Assembly (NCBI GenBank): GCA_011742915.1
Contig: JAAQTN010000007.1
Span: forward strand, 91,021-155,020
Source: Billgrantia desiderata
GTDB taxonomy: Bacteria > Pseudomonadota > Gammaproteobacteria > Pseudomonadales > Halomonadaceae
DNA length: 64,000 nt
Direction of reading: 5' to 3'
Part shown: in pieces, positions 33,928 to 42,827 of the stretch
How the letters are laid out: every line of letters starts with the position of its first letter
Numbering within the stretch: the first letter of the stretch is position 1
The notes under the pieces: generated by a model
Seen by the model: only the letters and a program-made list of their open reading frames with translations
The model's database searches: none
What the model was told of the DNA's origin: nothing
Program-made: the position numbers and the translations under genes

Positions 33928-35151
33928 TCAGGAATTGACCAGGTGACAACCGCTCTGCGCCAGCGGCAGAAAGGCCTCGTCTCCCGGGATGGTACGTACG
34001 ATGCGGTAGAGATCCCACTCGCCTTCGGACTCGGCGGGCGACTTCACTTCCACCAGGTACATGTCGTGGACCATGCGCCCATCCTCGCGGATCACGCCGT
34101 TGGAAGTGAACATGTCGTTGACCGGCGTCTCGCCCATCCAGGCACGCAGCGTGGCGGCATCGTCCGTGCCGGTGGCCTCGATGGCGTTGAGGTAGTGCAT
34201 GGAGCTGGAATAGACGCCTGCCTGAACCATGGTCGGCATGCTGCCCATGCGCTCGTAGTAGCGCTGGGCCCAGGCGCGGGCCTCGTCGTTCATGTCCCAG
34301 TACCAGCCGGTGGTGAGCTGCATGCCCTGGGTGGTCTCCAGGCCCAGCGCGTGGATGTCGTTGAGGAACACCATGAGGCCTGCCAGGGCCTGGCCCGACT
34401 CCGCCAGGCCGAACTGGCCGGCGGTATTGATGGCGTTTACCGTATCGGCGCCGGCGTTGGCCAGGCCGACGATCTTCGCCCCGGAGCCCTGGGCCTGCAG
34501 CATGTAAGAGGAGAAGTCGGCGGTGTTCAGCGGGTGGCGCACCTTGCCCAGCACCTGGCCGCCGCTCTCTTCCACCACCTTCTCCACGTCGGCCTCCAGC
34601 GAGTGGCCGAAGGCGTAGTCGGCAGCGATGATGAACCAGCTGTCGCCGCCTTCCTCGACGATGGCCCGGGCCGAGCCGTTGGACATGGCGTGGGTGTCGT
34701 AGACCCATTGAATGTGATTGGGCGTGCAGTGCTCGTTGGTCACGCTGAGCGCGGCGGCGCCGGATACCATGCCGATCTTGTCGTGCTCGGCCAGCAGCCG
34801 GGTGGCGGCGATGGTCACCGACGAGGCGACCAGCCCCGCCACCATGTCGACGTTGCGCTGGTCGATCCACTCGCGCACGGTGTTGGCGCCCACGTCGGCG
34901 CTGTTGCGGTCGTCGGCGCTGAACACCTCGATGGGGGCGCCGTGAATGCTGCCGCCGTGGTCCTCCACGGCCATGCGCAGCGCTTCCAGCCCGCCGGGGC
35001 CGGCCAGGTCGCGGTAGGGACCGGACATGTCGGCGAGGTAGCCGATGCGGATCGCGTCATCGCTGATCTCGGCCTGGACAGCGCCGGCGGCAAGGGTCAC
35101 GGCCAGGCCCAGCAGGCCGCTTTTCAGGGTGAATTGGCGTTTTGCGGACAT
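33928..35151 (-). CDS. ABC-transporter periplasmic binding protein (LivK/urea-type), no adjacent permease
   Basis: A 407-residue type I periplasmic binding protein: signal peptide 1-27 (cleavage after AVQA), then IRIGYLADMSGPYRDLAGPGGLEALRMAV, the first lobe of the Leu/Ile/Val-binding fold. The ATG at 35151 has TAGGAGAG upstream. It lies downstream of the MarR gene of the cyclohexanecarboxylate cluster on the same strand, with a terminator after it. No ABC permease or ATPase gene is near. Some relatives bind aromatic or alicyclic acids, so cyclohexanecarboxylate or benzoate is a possible ligand. Confidence 0.87.
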   Translation of the reverse strand: MSAKRQFTLKSGLLGLAVTLAAGAVQAEISDDAIRIGYLADMSGPYRDLAGPGGLEALRMAVEDHGGSIHGAPIEVFSADDRNSADVGANTVREWIDQRNVDMVAGLVASSVTIAATRLLAEHDKIGMVSGAAALSVTNEHCTPNHIQWVYDTHAMSNGSARAIVEEGGDSWFIIAADYAFGHSLEADVEKVVEESGGQVLGKVRHPLNTADFSSYMLQAQGSGAKIVGLANAGADTVNAINTAGQFGLAESGQALAGLMVFLNDIHALGLETTQGMQLTTGWYWDMNDEARAWAQRYYERMGSMPTMVQAGVYSSSMHYLNAIEATGTDDAATLRAWMGETPVNDMFTSNGVIREDGRMVHDMYLVEVKSPAESEGEWDLYRIVRTIPGDEAFLPLAQSGCHLVNS

Positions 35152-35245
35152 ACGAACTCTCCTACCTCGTCGCAAGACGAGGCTATTTGTTGTTGGCGTT
35201 GTGGGGTCGTGCGTCGTGAAGGGGTGCGTTTGGGCTCTGGGTGGT

Positions 35246-35728
35246 TCAGCTCTCCTCGCGCTCGGCGGTGGGGGCATCCTGCATGGCGATGGCCTCCAGG
35301 TCCTTCTGGAACTTGTTGAGGTAGTGCAGCAGGCTCACCGTCTCGTCGAAGGTGAAGTTGGCAAGCCCCTGGGCATAGAACTCGTGGATCTTCGGCTGCA
35401 GGCTCTCCCAGAAGGCGCGGCCCTTGTCAGTGAGCAGGATCAGCCGGGCGCGCTTGTCGTCGGGATGAGGGATGCGCTTGACGTGATCGTCCCGCTCCAG
35501 CCGCTTGAGCACGCCGTCGAGGTTCTGGCGGCTGACGATCAGGTACTCGGTGAGCTGATTGAAGGAGATGCCGTCTTCATATCCCTTGCGCGACAGGGCG
35601 CCGAGCACGGCCCACTGGACCGTGCTCAGGCCGACCTGGCCCACCGTCTGCTTCTGCAGGATGTTGCTGGCCTGGAAGAGACGGAAGAACAGCCGGTTGG
35701 CCACGCTCTTGTCGTCCTGAATCGCCAT
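35246..35728 (-). CDS. badR: MarR-family regulator of the cyclohexanecarboxylate cluster (BadR-like)
   Basis: A 160-residue MarR protein: recognition helix in YLIVSRQNLDGVLKRLERD (about 63-81) and wing with PDDKRARLILLTDKG (about 88-103). The ATG at 35728 has AAAGGAG upstream, better than the in-frame ATG further up. It is at the end of the aliA-badH-badI-aliB operon. Rhodopseudomonas BadR controls the equivalent genes and responds to a CoA thioester of the pathway. The paired TGWCAA-N4-TTGTCW sites at 40366 and 40441 are its likely operators. Confidence 0.8.
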   Translation of the reverse strand: MAIQDDKSVANRLFFRLFQASNILQKQTVGQVGLSTVQWAVLGALSRKGYEDGISFNQLTEYLIVSRQNLDGVLKRLERDDHVKRIPHPDDKRARLILLTDKGRAFWESLQPKIHEFYAQGLANFTFDETVSLLHYLNKFQKDLEAIAMQDAPTAEREES

Positions 35729-35796
35729 CGATGGCACTCCTTTGTCGAGCAGCGCCGCCAGGCGGGAGTCAGGGCGTCCGGTCGCGATGAGGCTGG

Positions 35797-36936
35797 TCAT
35801 CTGGGCACCGCCTGGCGGGCGATGATGTTTTTCATGATTTGGGCGGTACCGTCGCCGATCTGCAGTCCCAGCACGTCGCGCATGCGCTGGGAGAAGGGCA
35901 TGTCCTCGCCCCAGCCGGTATGGCCGTGGGCCAGCATGCACTGCTTGACCACGTCGAAGGCGAGCTTCGGCCCCCACCACTTGTTCATTGCCGCCTCGCT
36001 GGTGTGGGGCAGTTCGTTGTCCTTCAGCCACAGCGCGTAGTAGCACTGCAGACGGGCGGCCTGAACGTAGGTCTGGTACTCCGCCAGCGGATGGGTCAGG
36101 CCCTGGAAGGCGGCGAGCTTGTGGCCGAAGGCCTCGCGCTCGGTGAGCCACTGCCAGGTTTCGTCCAGCGACTGTTGGGCCACCGCCAGGCACTGCAGGC
36201 CGATCAGCGCGCGGCTGTAGTCGAAGCCCTGCATCACCTGCTTGAAGCCCTGCCCCTCGTCGCCGAGCATGTGATCGGCCGGTACCGCGACATTGTCGAA
36301 GAAAATCGAGCCCCGGCCAATGGCGCGCTGTCCCGAGTCCTCGAAGCGGCTGGTGGAGATGCCGGGCGAATCCATCGGCACCAGGAAGGCGCTGATGCCG
36401 GAGGCACGCTGCTCCTGGGTGCCGGTGCGGGCGAACACCACCGCCACGTCGGCCTGGTCGGCCATGGAGATCGAGGTCTTTTCGCCGCTGAGCAGGAAGC
36501 GCTCGCCGTCGCGGGTGGCCTTGAGCTTGAGGTTGGCGGCGTCGGAACCGCCGTGGGGCTCGGTCAGCGCAATACAGGCGATCTTGCGCCCGGCGGTGAT
36601 GCCGCCGAGCCACTCCCGGGCCAGCTCGGGGCGGGCGTAGCGGGCGATGATCTGGCCGTTGAGCGAGGCCAGCAGCGGCAGGTAGGCGACGTTGAAGTCG
36701 CCGCGGGCGATCTCCTCGACGATGATGCCGCTGGTCACGCAGTCCAGGCCGCTGCCGCCGTACGCCTCGGGCAGCTCGCCGCCCAGGCAGCCCATCTCGC
36801 CGAGCTGGACGACGATCTCGCGCTCGATGCGCGCCTCCTGCTCGCGGGCCCGGTAGCGCGGGGCCAGTGCGTCGGCGGCCAGCCGCGCCACGCTCTCGCG
36901 AATGGCCTGCTGCTGTTCGGTAAAGGCAAAGTTCAT
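35797..36936 (-). CDS. aliB: Acyl-CoA dehydrogenase, probably cyclohexanecarboxyl-CoA dehydrogenase
   Basis: A 379-residue FAD enzyme. CIALTEPHGGSDAAN near residues 126-140 and the RAIGRGSIFFDNVAVP segment are family features. At the usual catalytic-base motif (YEGT in many relatives) it has IGDGTAQIM, so Asp362 replaces Glu. It lies between badI and badR. It would introduce the 1,2 double bond into cyclohexanecarboxyl-CoA. The assignment rests mainly on the gene neighbours, since acyl-CoA dehydrogenases are hard to tell apart. Confidence 0.8.
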   Translation of the reverse strand: MNFAFTEQQQAIRESVARLAADALAPRYRAREQEARIEREIVVQLGEMGCLGGELPEAYGGSGLDCVTSGIIVEEIARGDFNVAYLPLLASLNGQIIARYARPELAREWLGGITAGRKIACIALTEPHGGSDAANLKLKATRDGERFLLSGEKTSISMADQADVAVVFARTGTQEQRASGISAFLVPMDSPGISTSRFEDSGQRAIGRGSIFFDNVAVPADHMLGDEGQGFKQVMQGFDYSRALIGLQCLAVAQQSLDETWQWLTEREAFGHKLAAFQGLTHPLAEYQTYVQAARLQCYYALWLKDNELPHTSEAAMNKWWGPKLAFDVVKQCMLAHGHTGWGEDMPFSQRMRDVLGLQIGDGTAQIMKNIIARQAVPR

Positions 36937-36961
36937 GCTGTCATCCTCGCGGCAGGAGCCG

Positions 36962-37759
<798 letters not shown>

Positions 37760-37806
37760 GAGTGTCTTCCTGAAAGCGTTGTGGGGCTGAAAGCGTCGCG
37801 GGGGCG

Positions 37807-38574
37807 TCAGCCCGCCATCGTGAGGCCGCCGGAAACGCTGATTACCTGGCCGGTGATGAAATCGGCGTCGTCGCTGGCGAGCAGGGCGATGATTCCCGGG
37901 TAGTCCTCGGGCTGGCCGATACGGCGCATGGGCACCGCGTTGCGGAACGCCTCGAGCAGCTTCTCCGGATCGCGTGAGGTCTCGGCAAAGCCCTGCAGCA
38001 GCGCCGTATCGGTGGGGCCGGGGCAGACCACGTTGAGGGTCACGCCCTTGGTCGCGAGCTCCCGGGCCAGGGTCTTGCTCAGCCCCAGCAGGCCGGCCTT
38101 GCAGGCGGCGTAGACTGCCTCGCCGGAGGAGCCGACCCGGGCGGCGTCGGAAGCGACGTTGATCACCTTGCCGCCGCCGGCCTCGATCATCCGCGGCAGC
38201 ACCACGTGGTGCATGTTGAGCGCGCCGGTGAGGTTCACCGCGATCAGCGACTCCCACAGCGCCGGCTCGGTCTTGAGGAACGGCATGAAGCGATCGAAGC
38301 CGGCGTTGTTGACCAGTACCCGCGGCACGCCGAGCTCGGCCTCGATGCGCTCGACCGTGTCGACGATGGCGGCGTAGTCGGTGATGTCGGCGCCATAGGC
38401 GCGGGCCTGACCGCCGGCTTCGGCGATTACCTCCACGGTGCGGCGGGCGGCGTCGAGATCGCGGTCGAGCACCGCCACCTTGCTACCTTCCGCGGCGAAG
38501 CGGCGACACACCGCGCGGCCGATGCCGCCGCCGCCACCGGTGACGATGACGGTCTTGTCCTCAAGTCCTCTCAT
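37807..38574 (-). CDS. badH: 2-Hydroxycyclohexanecarboxyl-CoA dehydrogenase
   Basis: A 255-residue SDR very like BadH: TGGGGGIGRAVCRRFA near residues 12-27, NVASDAARVGSSGEAVYAACKAGL with catalytic Tyr and Lys, NVVCPGPTDTALL, and the C-terminus ITGQVISVSGGLTMAG. It oxidises 2-hydroxycyclohexanecarboxyl-CoA to the 2-keto form for BadI. It sits 47 bp upstream of badI in the same operon. Confidence 0.92.
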   Translation of the reverse strand: MRGLEDKTVIVTGGGGGIGRAVCRRFAAEGSKVAVLDRDLDAARRTVEVIAEAGGQARAYGADITDYAAIVDTVERIEAELGVPRVLVNNAGFDRFMPFLKTEPALWESLIAVNLTGALNMHHVVLPRMIEAGGGKVINVASDAARVGSSGEAVYAACKAGLLGLSKTLARELATKGVTLNVVCPGPTDTALLQGFAETSRDPEKLLEAFRNAVPMRRIGQPEDYPGIIALLASDDADFITGQVISVSGGLTMAG

Positions 38575-38617
38575 GCAGCTCTCTCTCGTTGCGGATTGGG
38601 TAGGCGATGGCCTCGCG

Positions 38618-40264
38618 TCACGCCACGCTCTGGGCGGCCTGCTCGCGCAGCTTGAATTTCTGGATCTTTCCCGAGGGTGTGCGCGGCAGCTCGTCGAGTA
38701 CCACCAGGAACTCCGGCTGGTACTGGCGCGTCACCTGGCGCTCGCTGAGAAAGGTGGTGACATCCGTGAGCGTCAGCGACTCGACGCCTTCCTTGAGGGT
38801 GACGTAGGCACACAGCCGCTCGCCCAGGCGCTCGTCGGGACGGCCCACCAGGGCCACGGCCTGGATCGCCGGGTGCTGGTAGAGCGCGTTTTCGATGTCG
38901 ACGATGGGAATGTTCTCGCCGCCGCGGATCACCACGTCCTTGGAACGTCCGGTGATGCGCACGTAGCCCTGCTCGTCGAGGCGGGCCAGATCGCCGGTGG
39001 GAAACCAGCCCTCGGCGTCGACGCCGTAGAGCTCCGGCTGCTTGAAGTAGCCGACGAACAGGCTGGCGCCGCGAACATAGAGCGGCCCCTCCTGGCCGGG
39101 CGGCAGGGTATTGCCCTCCAGGTCGGTGACTTTCAGCTCCATGAAGGGCAGGGGCAGGCCGTCGGTGTGCACGGCGCGAGAGGGGGCGTCGCCAGGACGG
39201 GTGGTGGTCACCGCGCCGTTCTCGGTCATGCCCCAGGCGGAGATGATGCGCGTTGGCAGGTTGCGTGCGGCCTTCTCCACCAGCGGGCTGGGGATCGGTG
39301 CGCCGGCACACATGAACAGCTTGAGCGACTGCAGATCGGGACCGTGGGCCTCGGCCTGCTCGGCGATGTCGGCCAGGAAGGGCGTGGAGCCGAGCATCAG
39401 GCTGGGCCGCTCGGCACGAATGATGTCGACGGCCTCGGCCGGTTTCCAGGTGTCCTGCAGCACCGCGGTGGCCTGGAGATAGACGGGCAGCATCAGGCCG
39501 TAGAGAAAGCCGAGCTGGTGCGCCAGCGGCGAGGGCATGAACACCGTGTCGTCGTTGCCCAGCCCCAGCCGGGTGGCGAAGGGGCGGATGTGGCTCATCA
39601 GGGTGTTGGAGGTGTGCATCACCCCCTTGGGCTTGCCGGTGGTGCCGGAGGTGTAAAGCAGCTGCACCACGTCGTCGCCGCCAGGGCGGCGTTCGCGGAA
39701 CAGCTCGGCAGTATTCGTTTCCCGCTCCCAGGCGCGTTCCAGCAGGGTGTTCTCGAAGCTGTCCGGTCCCTCGCCGCCTACCACCAGCACCTGTTCGAGG
39801 GCGGTGAGTTCAGCCTTCAGCCCCCGGGCCATGGCGGCGTGATCGAAGCCGCGAAACACGCCGGGCACGACGAATACCTTGCTCTCGGCCTGGGCCAGCA
39901 TGAAGCGCAGCTCGTGTTCGCGGAAGATCGGCATCAGCGGATTGAGCACTGCGCCGATACGAATGCAGGCCAGGTGCAGCGCGGTCATCTGCCACCAGTT
40001 GGGCAGCTGGCAGGAGACCACGTCGCCCTTGGCCACGCCCAGGCCGGCCAAACCCGCCGCCATGCGCGTGACCTTCTCGTTCAGTTCGGCGTAGGACAGC
40101 GAGTCATGGCTGCCTTCGGCCATGCGGTAGGTGACGATGGCCGGGCGACCGGCGGCGCTGGCCACGGCCTCATCCAGATAATCCGTCAAGAGCATGTCAT
40201 TCCAGGCGCCAAGCGCGATCATCGCTTGCCTGCGCTCGGGAGTCAGATTCGTCTCGATAGGCAT
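38618..40264 (-). CDS. aliA: Cyclohexanecarboxylate--CoA ligase
   Basis: A 548-residue ANL-superfamily ligase. LLYTSGTTGKPKGVMHT (near 195-211) is the ATP loop, YFKQPELYGVDAEGWFPTGDLARLDEQGY and GRSKDVVIRGGENI the adenylate-binding and hinge motifs, and RTPSGKIQKFKLR near the end carries the catalytic Lys. It is the first gene of the operon and makes the CoA thioester used by AliB. Substrate assignment comes from the badH/badI neighbours. Confidence 0.88.
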   Translation of the reverse strand: MPIETNLTPERRQAMIALGAWNDMLLTDYLDEAVASAAGRPAIVTYRMAEGSHDSLSYAELNEKVTRMAAGLAGLGVAKGDVVSCQLPNWWQMTALHLACIRIGAVLNPLMPIFREHELRFMLAQAESKVFVVPGVFRGFDHAAMARGLKAELTALEQVLVVGGEGPDSFENTLLERAWERETNTAELFRERRPGGDDVVQLLYTSGTTGKPKGVMHTSNTLMSHIRPFATRLGLGNDDTVFMPSPLAHQLGFLYGLMLPVYLQATAVLQDTWKPAEAVDIIRAERPSLMLGSTPFLADIAEQAEAHGPDLQSLKLFMCAGAPIPSPLVEKAARNLPTRIISAWGMTENGAVTTTRPGDAPSRAVHTDGLPLPFMELKVTDLEGNTLPPGQEGPLYVRGASLFVGYFKQPELYGVDAEGWFPTGDLARLDEQGYVRITGRSKDVVIRGGENIPIVDIENALYQHPAIQAVALVGRPDERLGERLCAYVTLKEGVESLTLTDVTTFLSERQVTRQYQPEFLVVLDELPRTPSGKIQKFKLREQAAQSVA

Positions 40265-40365
40265 ACGAGCTCCTGATGTTGCCGTTGTTTCGTTGTTGTG
40301 GCTGGCGCCGGTGCTTGGTGCGGCTCGACGCGTCTGGGGATCAAGCTAGGCGAGTCGAAATTTTA

Positions 40366-40381
40366 TGTCAACACATTGTCT
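40366..40381. promoter_or_regulatory. Inverted repeat TGTCAA-CACA-TTGTCT (probable BadR-type operator)
   Basis: It differs from the perfect site at 40441-40456 at two arm positions. It lies 101 bp before the aliA start, inside the AT-rich promoter tract. Confidence 0.5.
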
Positions 40382-40440
40382 TTTATTTTGGTTTGGCTAA
40401 ACTCTCTCCATGAGCTGGCAATGCCGTGAAGAAGTAGCTG

Positions 40441-40456
40441 TGACAATAAGTTGTCA
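40441..40456. promoter_or_regulatory. Inverted repeat TGACAA-TAAG-TTGTCA (probable BadR-type operator)
   Basis: A perfect 6-4-6 inverted repeat 46 bp before the start of the + strand hydratase gene. Size and symmetry fit a MarR-family dimer. Confidence 0.6.
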
Positions 40457-40502
40457 GTAATGCCGTAATGAACCGGTCCTTTACCACACAGCGAGACGAG
40501 CC

Positions 40503-41381
40503 ATGAGCCGAGCCGTGACCTTGATTCGCGAGGGCGACTGCGCGCGGATCACCCTGTTCAACCCGCCGGTCAATGCCTTGACCCAGCGGCTGCGCAGCCA
40601 GCTGCGCCAGGCCCTCGTCGAAGCCGAGAACGAGCCGAAGGTGAGGTGGATCCTGCTCAAGGCGGGAGGCCGCTGCTTCTCGGCGGGCGCCGACATGGGC
40701 GAGCTCGACCGGCTGCATGAAGCGCCCTCCCTGCCCGAGCTGACACTGGCCATCGAGAGCGGCACCAAACCCTGCGTGGCCTGGCTGCACGGGGCAGTGC
40801 TCGGCGGCGGCCTGGAGCTGGCCATGGCCTGTCACTACCGGTTAGGTCCGCCCGAGCTGCGCCTGGGGTTGCCGCAGATCGCCCTGGGCTTGATTCCCTG
40901 CGCCGGCGGCACCCAGCGGCTGCCCCGGTTGATGGGGCTGGCCGCCGCGCTGCACCTGCTGCTCTCGGGTGAGACCATCGGGGCGACCCAGGCACGACGG
41001 CTGGGGCTCATCGATGCCGTGACGCCGCGGCTGCACGTGGAGGCGCAGCAGCAGGCCGAGGCGTGGAAGCTGGCGGCGCAGGGGGTGAGACGAACCCGTG
41101 ACCGGCGCATCAAGGTGCCTGTTGCCGATGCGGCCGGTTGGCTCGAGCGCCAGTACCGCGCGCTACCCGACGAGGCGCGTGACAACCCGGCCTGCGCCAG
41201 ACTGTTCGAAGCGTTGAAGACCGCCGTTTACCAACCCTTCGACGAAGGGCTGCGCCGCGAATGGGCGCTGCATCTGGAATGCCTTTCCCTGCCGCAGCTG
41301 CGGGAGCGCGCCGAGGCACGGCTGGCAGCACGGCGTCACGGTCGGCGTGCCCCGCGTCATCAATGGGCACGAGAGGGCTAG
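40503..41381 (+). CDS. Crotonase-family protein like the N-terminal half of FadB/FadJ, probable hydratase of the cyclohexanecarboxylate pathway
   Basis: A 292-residue protein. The crotonase core has GAVLGGGLELAMAC with Glu105, but the second hydratase glutamate is replaced by Gln125 (GLPQIALGL instead of LPE). After the core it continues with a linker (VYQPFDEGLRREWALHLECLSLPQ) that normally leads into the 3-hydroxyacyl-CoA dehydrogenase part of FadB/FadJ, but then stops. It is divergent from aliA with shared operators, so it probably takes the place of BadK, hydrating cyclohex-1-ene-1-carboxyl-CoA. It is not a close BadK orthologue. Confidence 0.8.
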   Translation: MSRAVTLIREGDCARITLFNPPVNALTQRLRSQLRQALVEAENEPKVRWILLKAGGRCFSAGADMGELDRLHEAPSLPELTLAIESGTKPCVAWLHGAVLGGGLELAMACHYRLGPPELRLGLPQIALGLIPCAGGTQRLPRLMGLAAALHLLLSGETIGATQARRLGLIDAVTPRLHVEAQQQAEAWKLAAQGVRRTRDRRIKVPVADAAGWLERQYRALPDEARDNPACARLFEALKTAVYQPFDEGLRREWALHLECLSLPQLRERAEARLAARRHGRRAPRHQWAREG

Positions 41382-41499
41382 TCTGGATACTTCTCTCACC
41401 TGGGCCTTCAAACCGGGAGAGGCCTATCTCCTTCGCCCCGATGGTCTACTTTTCGAATAGCGCCAAGAAACGGCGTAATCGAACAACAAGGGGGGAGAA

Positions 41500-41874
41500 A
41501 TGGAGACGAGGGAATATACGGCGATAGATATCGGCCAGAAGCTCAGCCTTGTCGATGAGCAGTGGTCGCCAAGAGTCGTGGCGGAGATGAACGACTACCA
41601 GTTCAAGGTCGTGAAGCTGAAGGGAGAGTTCGTCTGGCACGACCACCCTGACACCGACGAAACCTTCATCGTCATCAAGGGCAATTTGCGCATCGACTTT
41701 CGCGACGGTGCGGTGCATCTGGCGGCAGGGCAGATGTACGTCGTTCCCAAGGGGGTGGAGCATAAACCCTATGCCGAGGAGGAAGCGGAAGTGATGCTGA
41801 TCGAGCCGCGCGGGGTTCTCAATACCGGCAATGCGGGCGGCGAACGCACCGCCTTGAACGACGTCTGGGTTTGA
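41500..41874 (+). CDS. Small single-domain cupin protein
   Basis: A 124-residue cupin. Metal-binding positions are His47, His49 and Glu54 in WHDHPDTDETF and His88 in PKGVEHKP, the full classical set. GGGGAGA precedes the ATG. Such proteins range from mannose-6-phosphate-isomerase-like enzymes to dioxygenases and sensors; the function cannot be assigned. It is separated by 118 bp from the hydratase gene and by 197 bp from the next gene. Confidence 0.8.
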   Translation: METREYTAIDIGQKLSLVDEQWSPRVVAEMNDYQFKVVKLKGEFVWHDHPDTDETFIVIKGNLRIDFRDGAVHLAAGQMYVVPKGVEHKPYAEEEAEVMLIEPRGVLNTGNAGGERTALNDVWV

Positions 41875-42071
41875 GCGGCATGACGCCGAAGAGGGATGCA
41901 AACGGGTAAGCAAGGAAGAGACATGAAGGGCTGAATGCCGGCAAGAGTGCGGCGGCTCGCCTGATCCGAAGGTTGTGAAAGACAGGACACGGCGCGGCTC
42001 GAAAACTTAGCTTACTTATTAATTTTTTCTTATGCTGTGGTCAGGCATTGGGTGTGAGAGGAGTGCAGATC

Positions 42072-42824
42072 ATGGCAACCGACATCACCACGTCACGGCG
42101 AGAGGGCGGTATCGAGCTGCTCAGAATCAGCTGCCCCGAGCGGCGCAACATTCTGGACGCGGCGAGCTATGCGCGGTTGATCGAGGTGCTCGATGCGGCC
42201 GAGGCGGACGCCGAGGTCAAGGTGTTGGTCATCACCGGCAGCGAGAACTGCTTCACCGCCGGCAACGACCTGAACGATTACAAGGCACTGGCCAATGCCG
42301 AAAGCGTGCCGGCCATTGCCTTTCTGCGCCGCCTGCGTGCCTTTCCCAAGCCCGTGGTGGCCGCCGCCGAGGGGTTGGCGCTGGGGCTCGGCACGTCGAT
42401 CCTGCTGCACTGCGACTTCGCCTATGCCGGTCACTCGACCCGCTTCTGCCTGCCTTTCGTCAACCTGGCCCTGACGCCGCTGGGCGCCACCACCTACCTG
42501 CTGCCACGGCTGGCCGGCGGCAAGGCCACTACGGCGATGCTGATGCTGGGCCAGCCGTTCACCGCGGCCCGTGCCGGTGAGCTGGGCCTGATCACCGACG
42601 TCGCCCCCGACGGCAAGGCGTTGATGCAGGCGCTCGACTGTGCCGAACGGCTCGTGGCCAAGCCCTTCGATACGCTGCTCGCCATCAAGGCGCTGCTGCG
42701 TGAGAGTGACGACGCTGCCGTCGAAGGCGCTTTCGCCAGAGAGGAGCGACGCTTGCTCGAGCGCTGTGGTTCGCCGGAGGCGCAGGGTGCCATCGACGCC
42801 TTCTTTGCCAGGCGTGGCCGCTGA
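42072..42824 (+). CDS. Crotonase-family protein (enoyl-CoA isomerase-like) lacking usual catalytic glutamates
   Basis: A 250-residue crotonase fold. NCFTAGNDLNDY near 60-71 and GLALGLGTSILLHCDFAYAG near 97-116 resemble delta3,delta2-enoyl-CoA isomerases (PECI type). The hydratase glutamates are absent (GLGTS and LPFVN in their places), and the isomerase Glu expected in the NLGLxPE region reads NLALTPLG. GAGAGGAG lies 8 bases before the ATG at 42072. It is followed after 3 bp by a methyltransferase gene. It may bind acyl-CoA with another chemistry or no catalysis. Confidence 0.8.
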   Translation: MATDITTSRREGGIELLRISCPERRNILDAASYARLIEVLDAAEADAEVKVLVITGSENCFTAGNDLNDYKALANAESVPAIAFLRRLRAFPKPVVAAAEGLALGLGTSILLHCDFAYAGHSTRFCLPFVNLALTPLGATTYLLPRLAGGKATTAMLMLGQPFTAARAGELGLITDVAPDGKALMQALDCAERLVAKPFDTLLAIKALLRESDDAAVEGAFAREERRLLERCGSPEAQGAIDAFFARRGR

Positions 42825-42827
42825 ACC

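Larger units (their letters stand above)
40265..40502. promoter_or_regulatory. Divergent aliA / hydratase promoter region
   Basis: 238 bp without a gene, AT-rich around 40355-40400. Two 16-bp inverted repeats of the form TGWCAA-N4-TTGTCW lie at 40366-40381 and 40441-40456, described separately. CAGCGAGACGAGCC precedes the + strand ATG. Confidence 0.55.
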
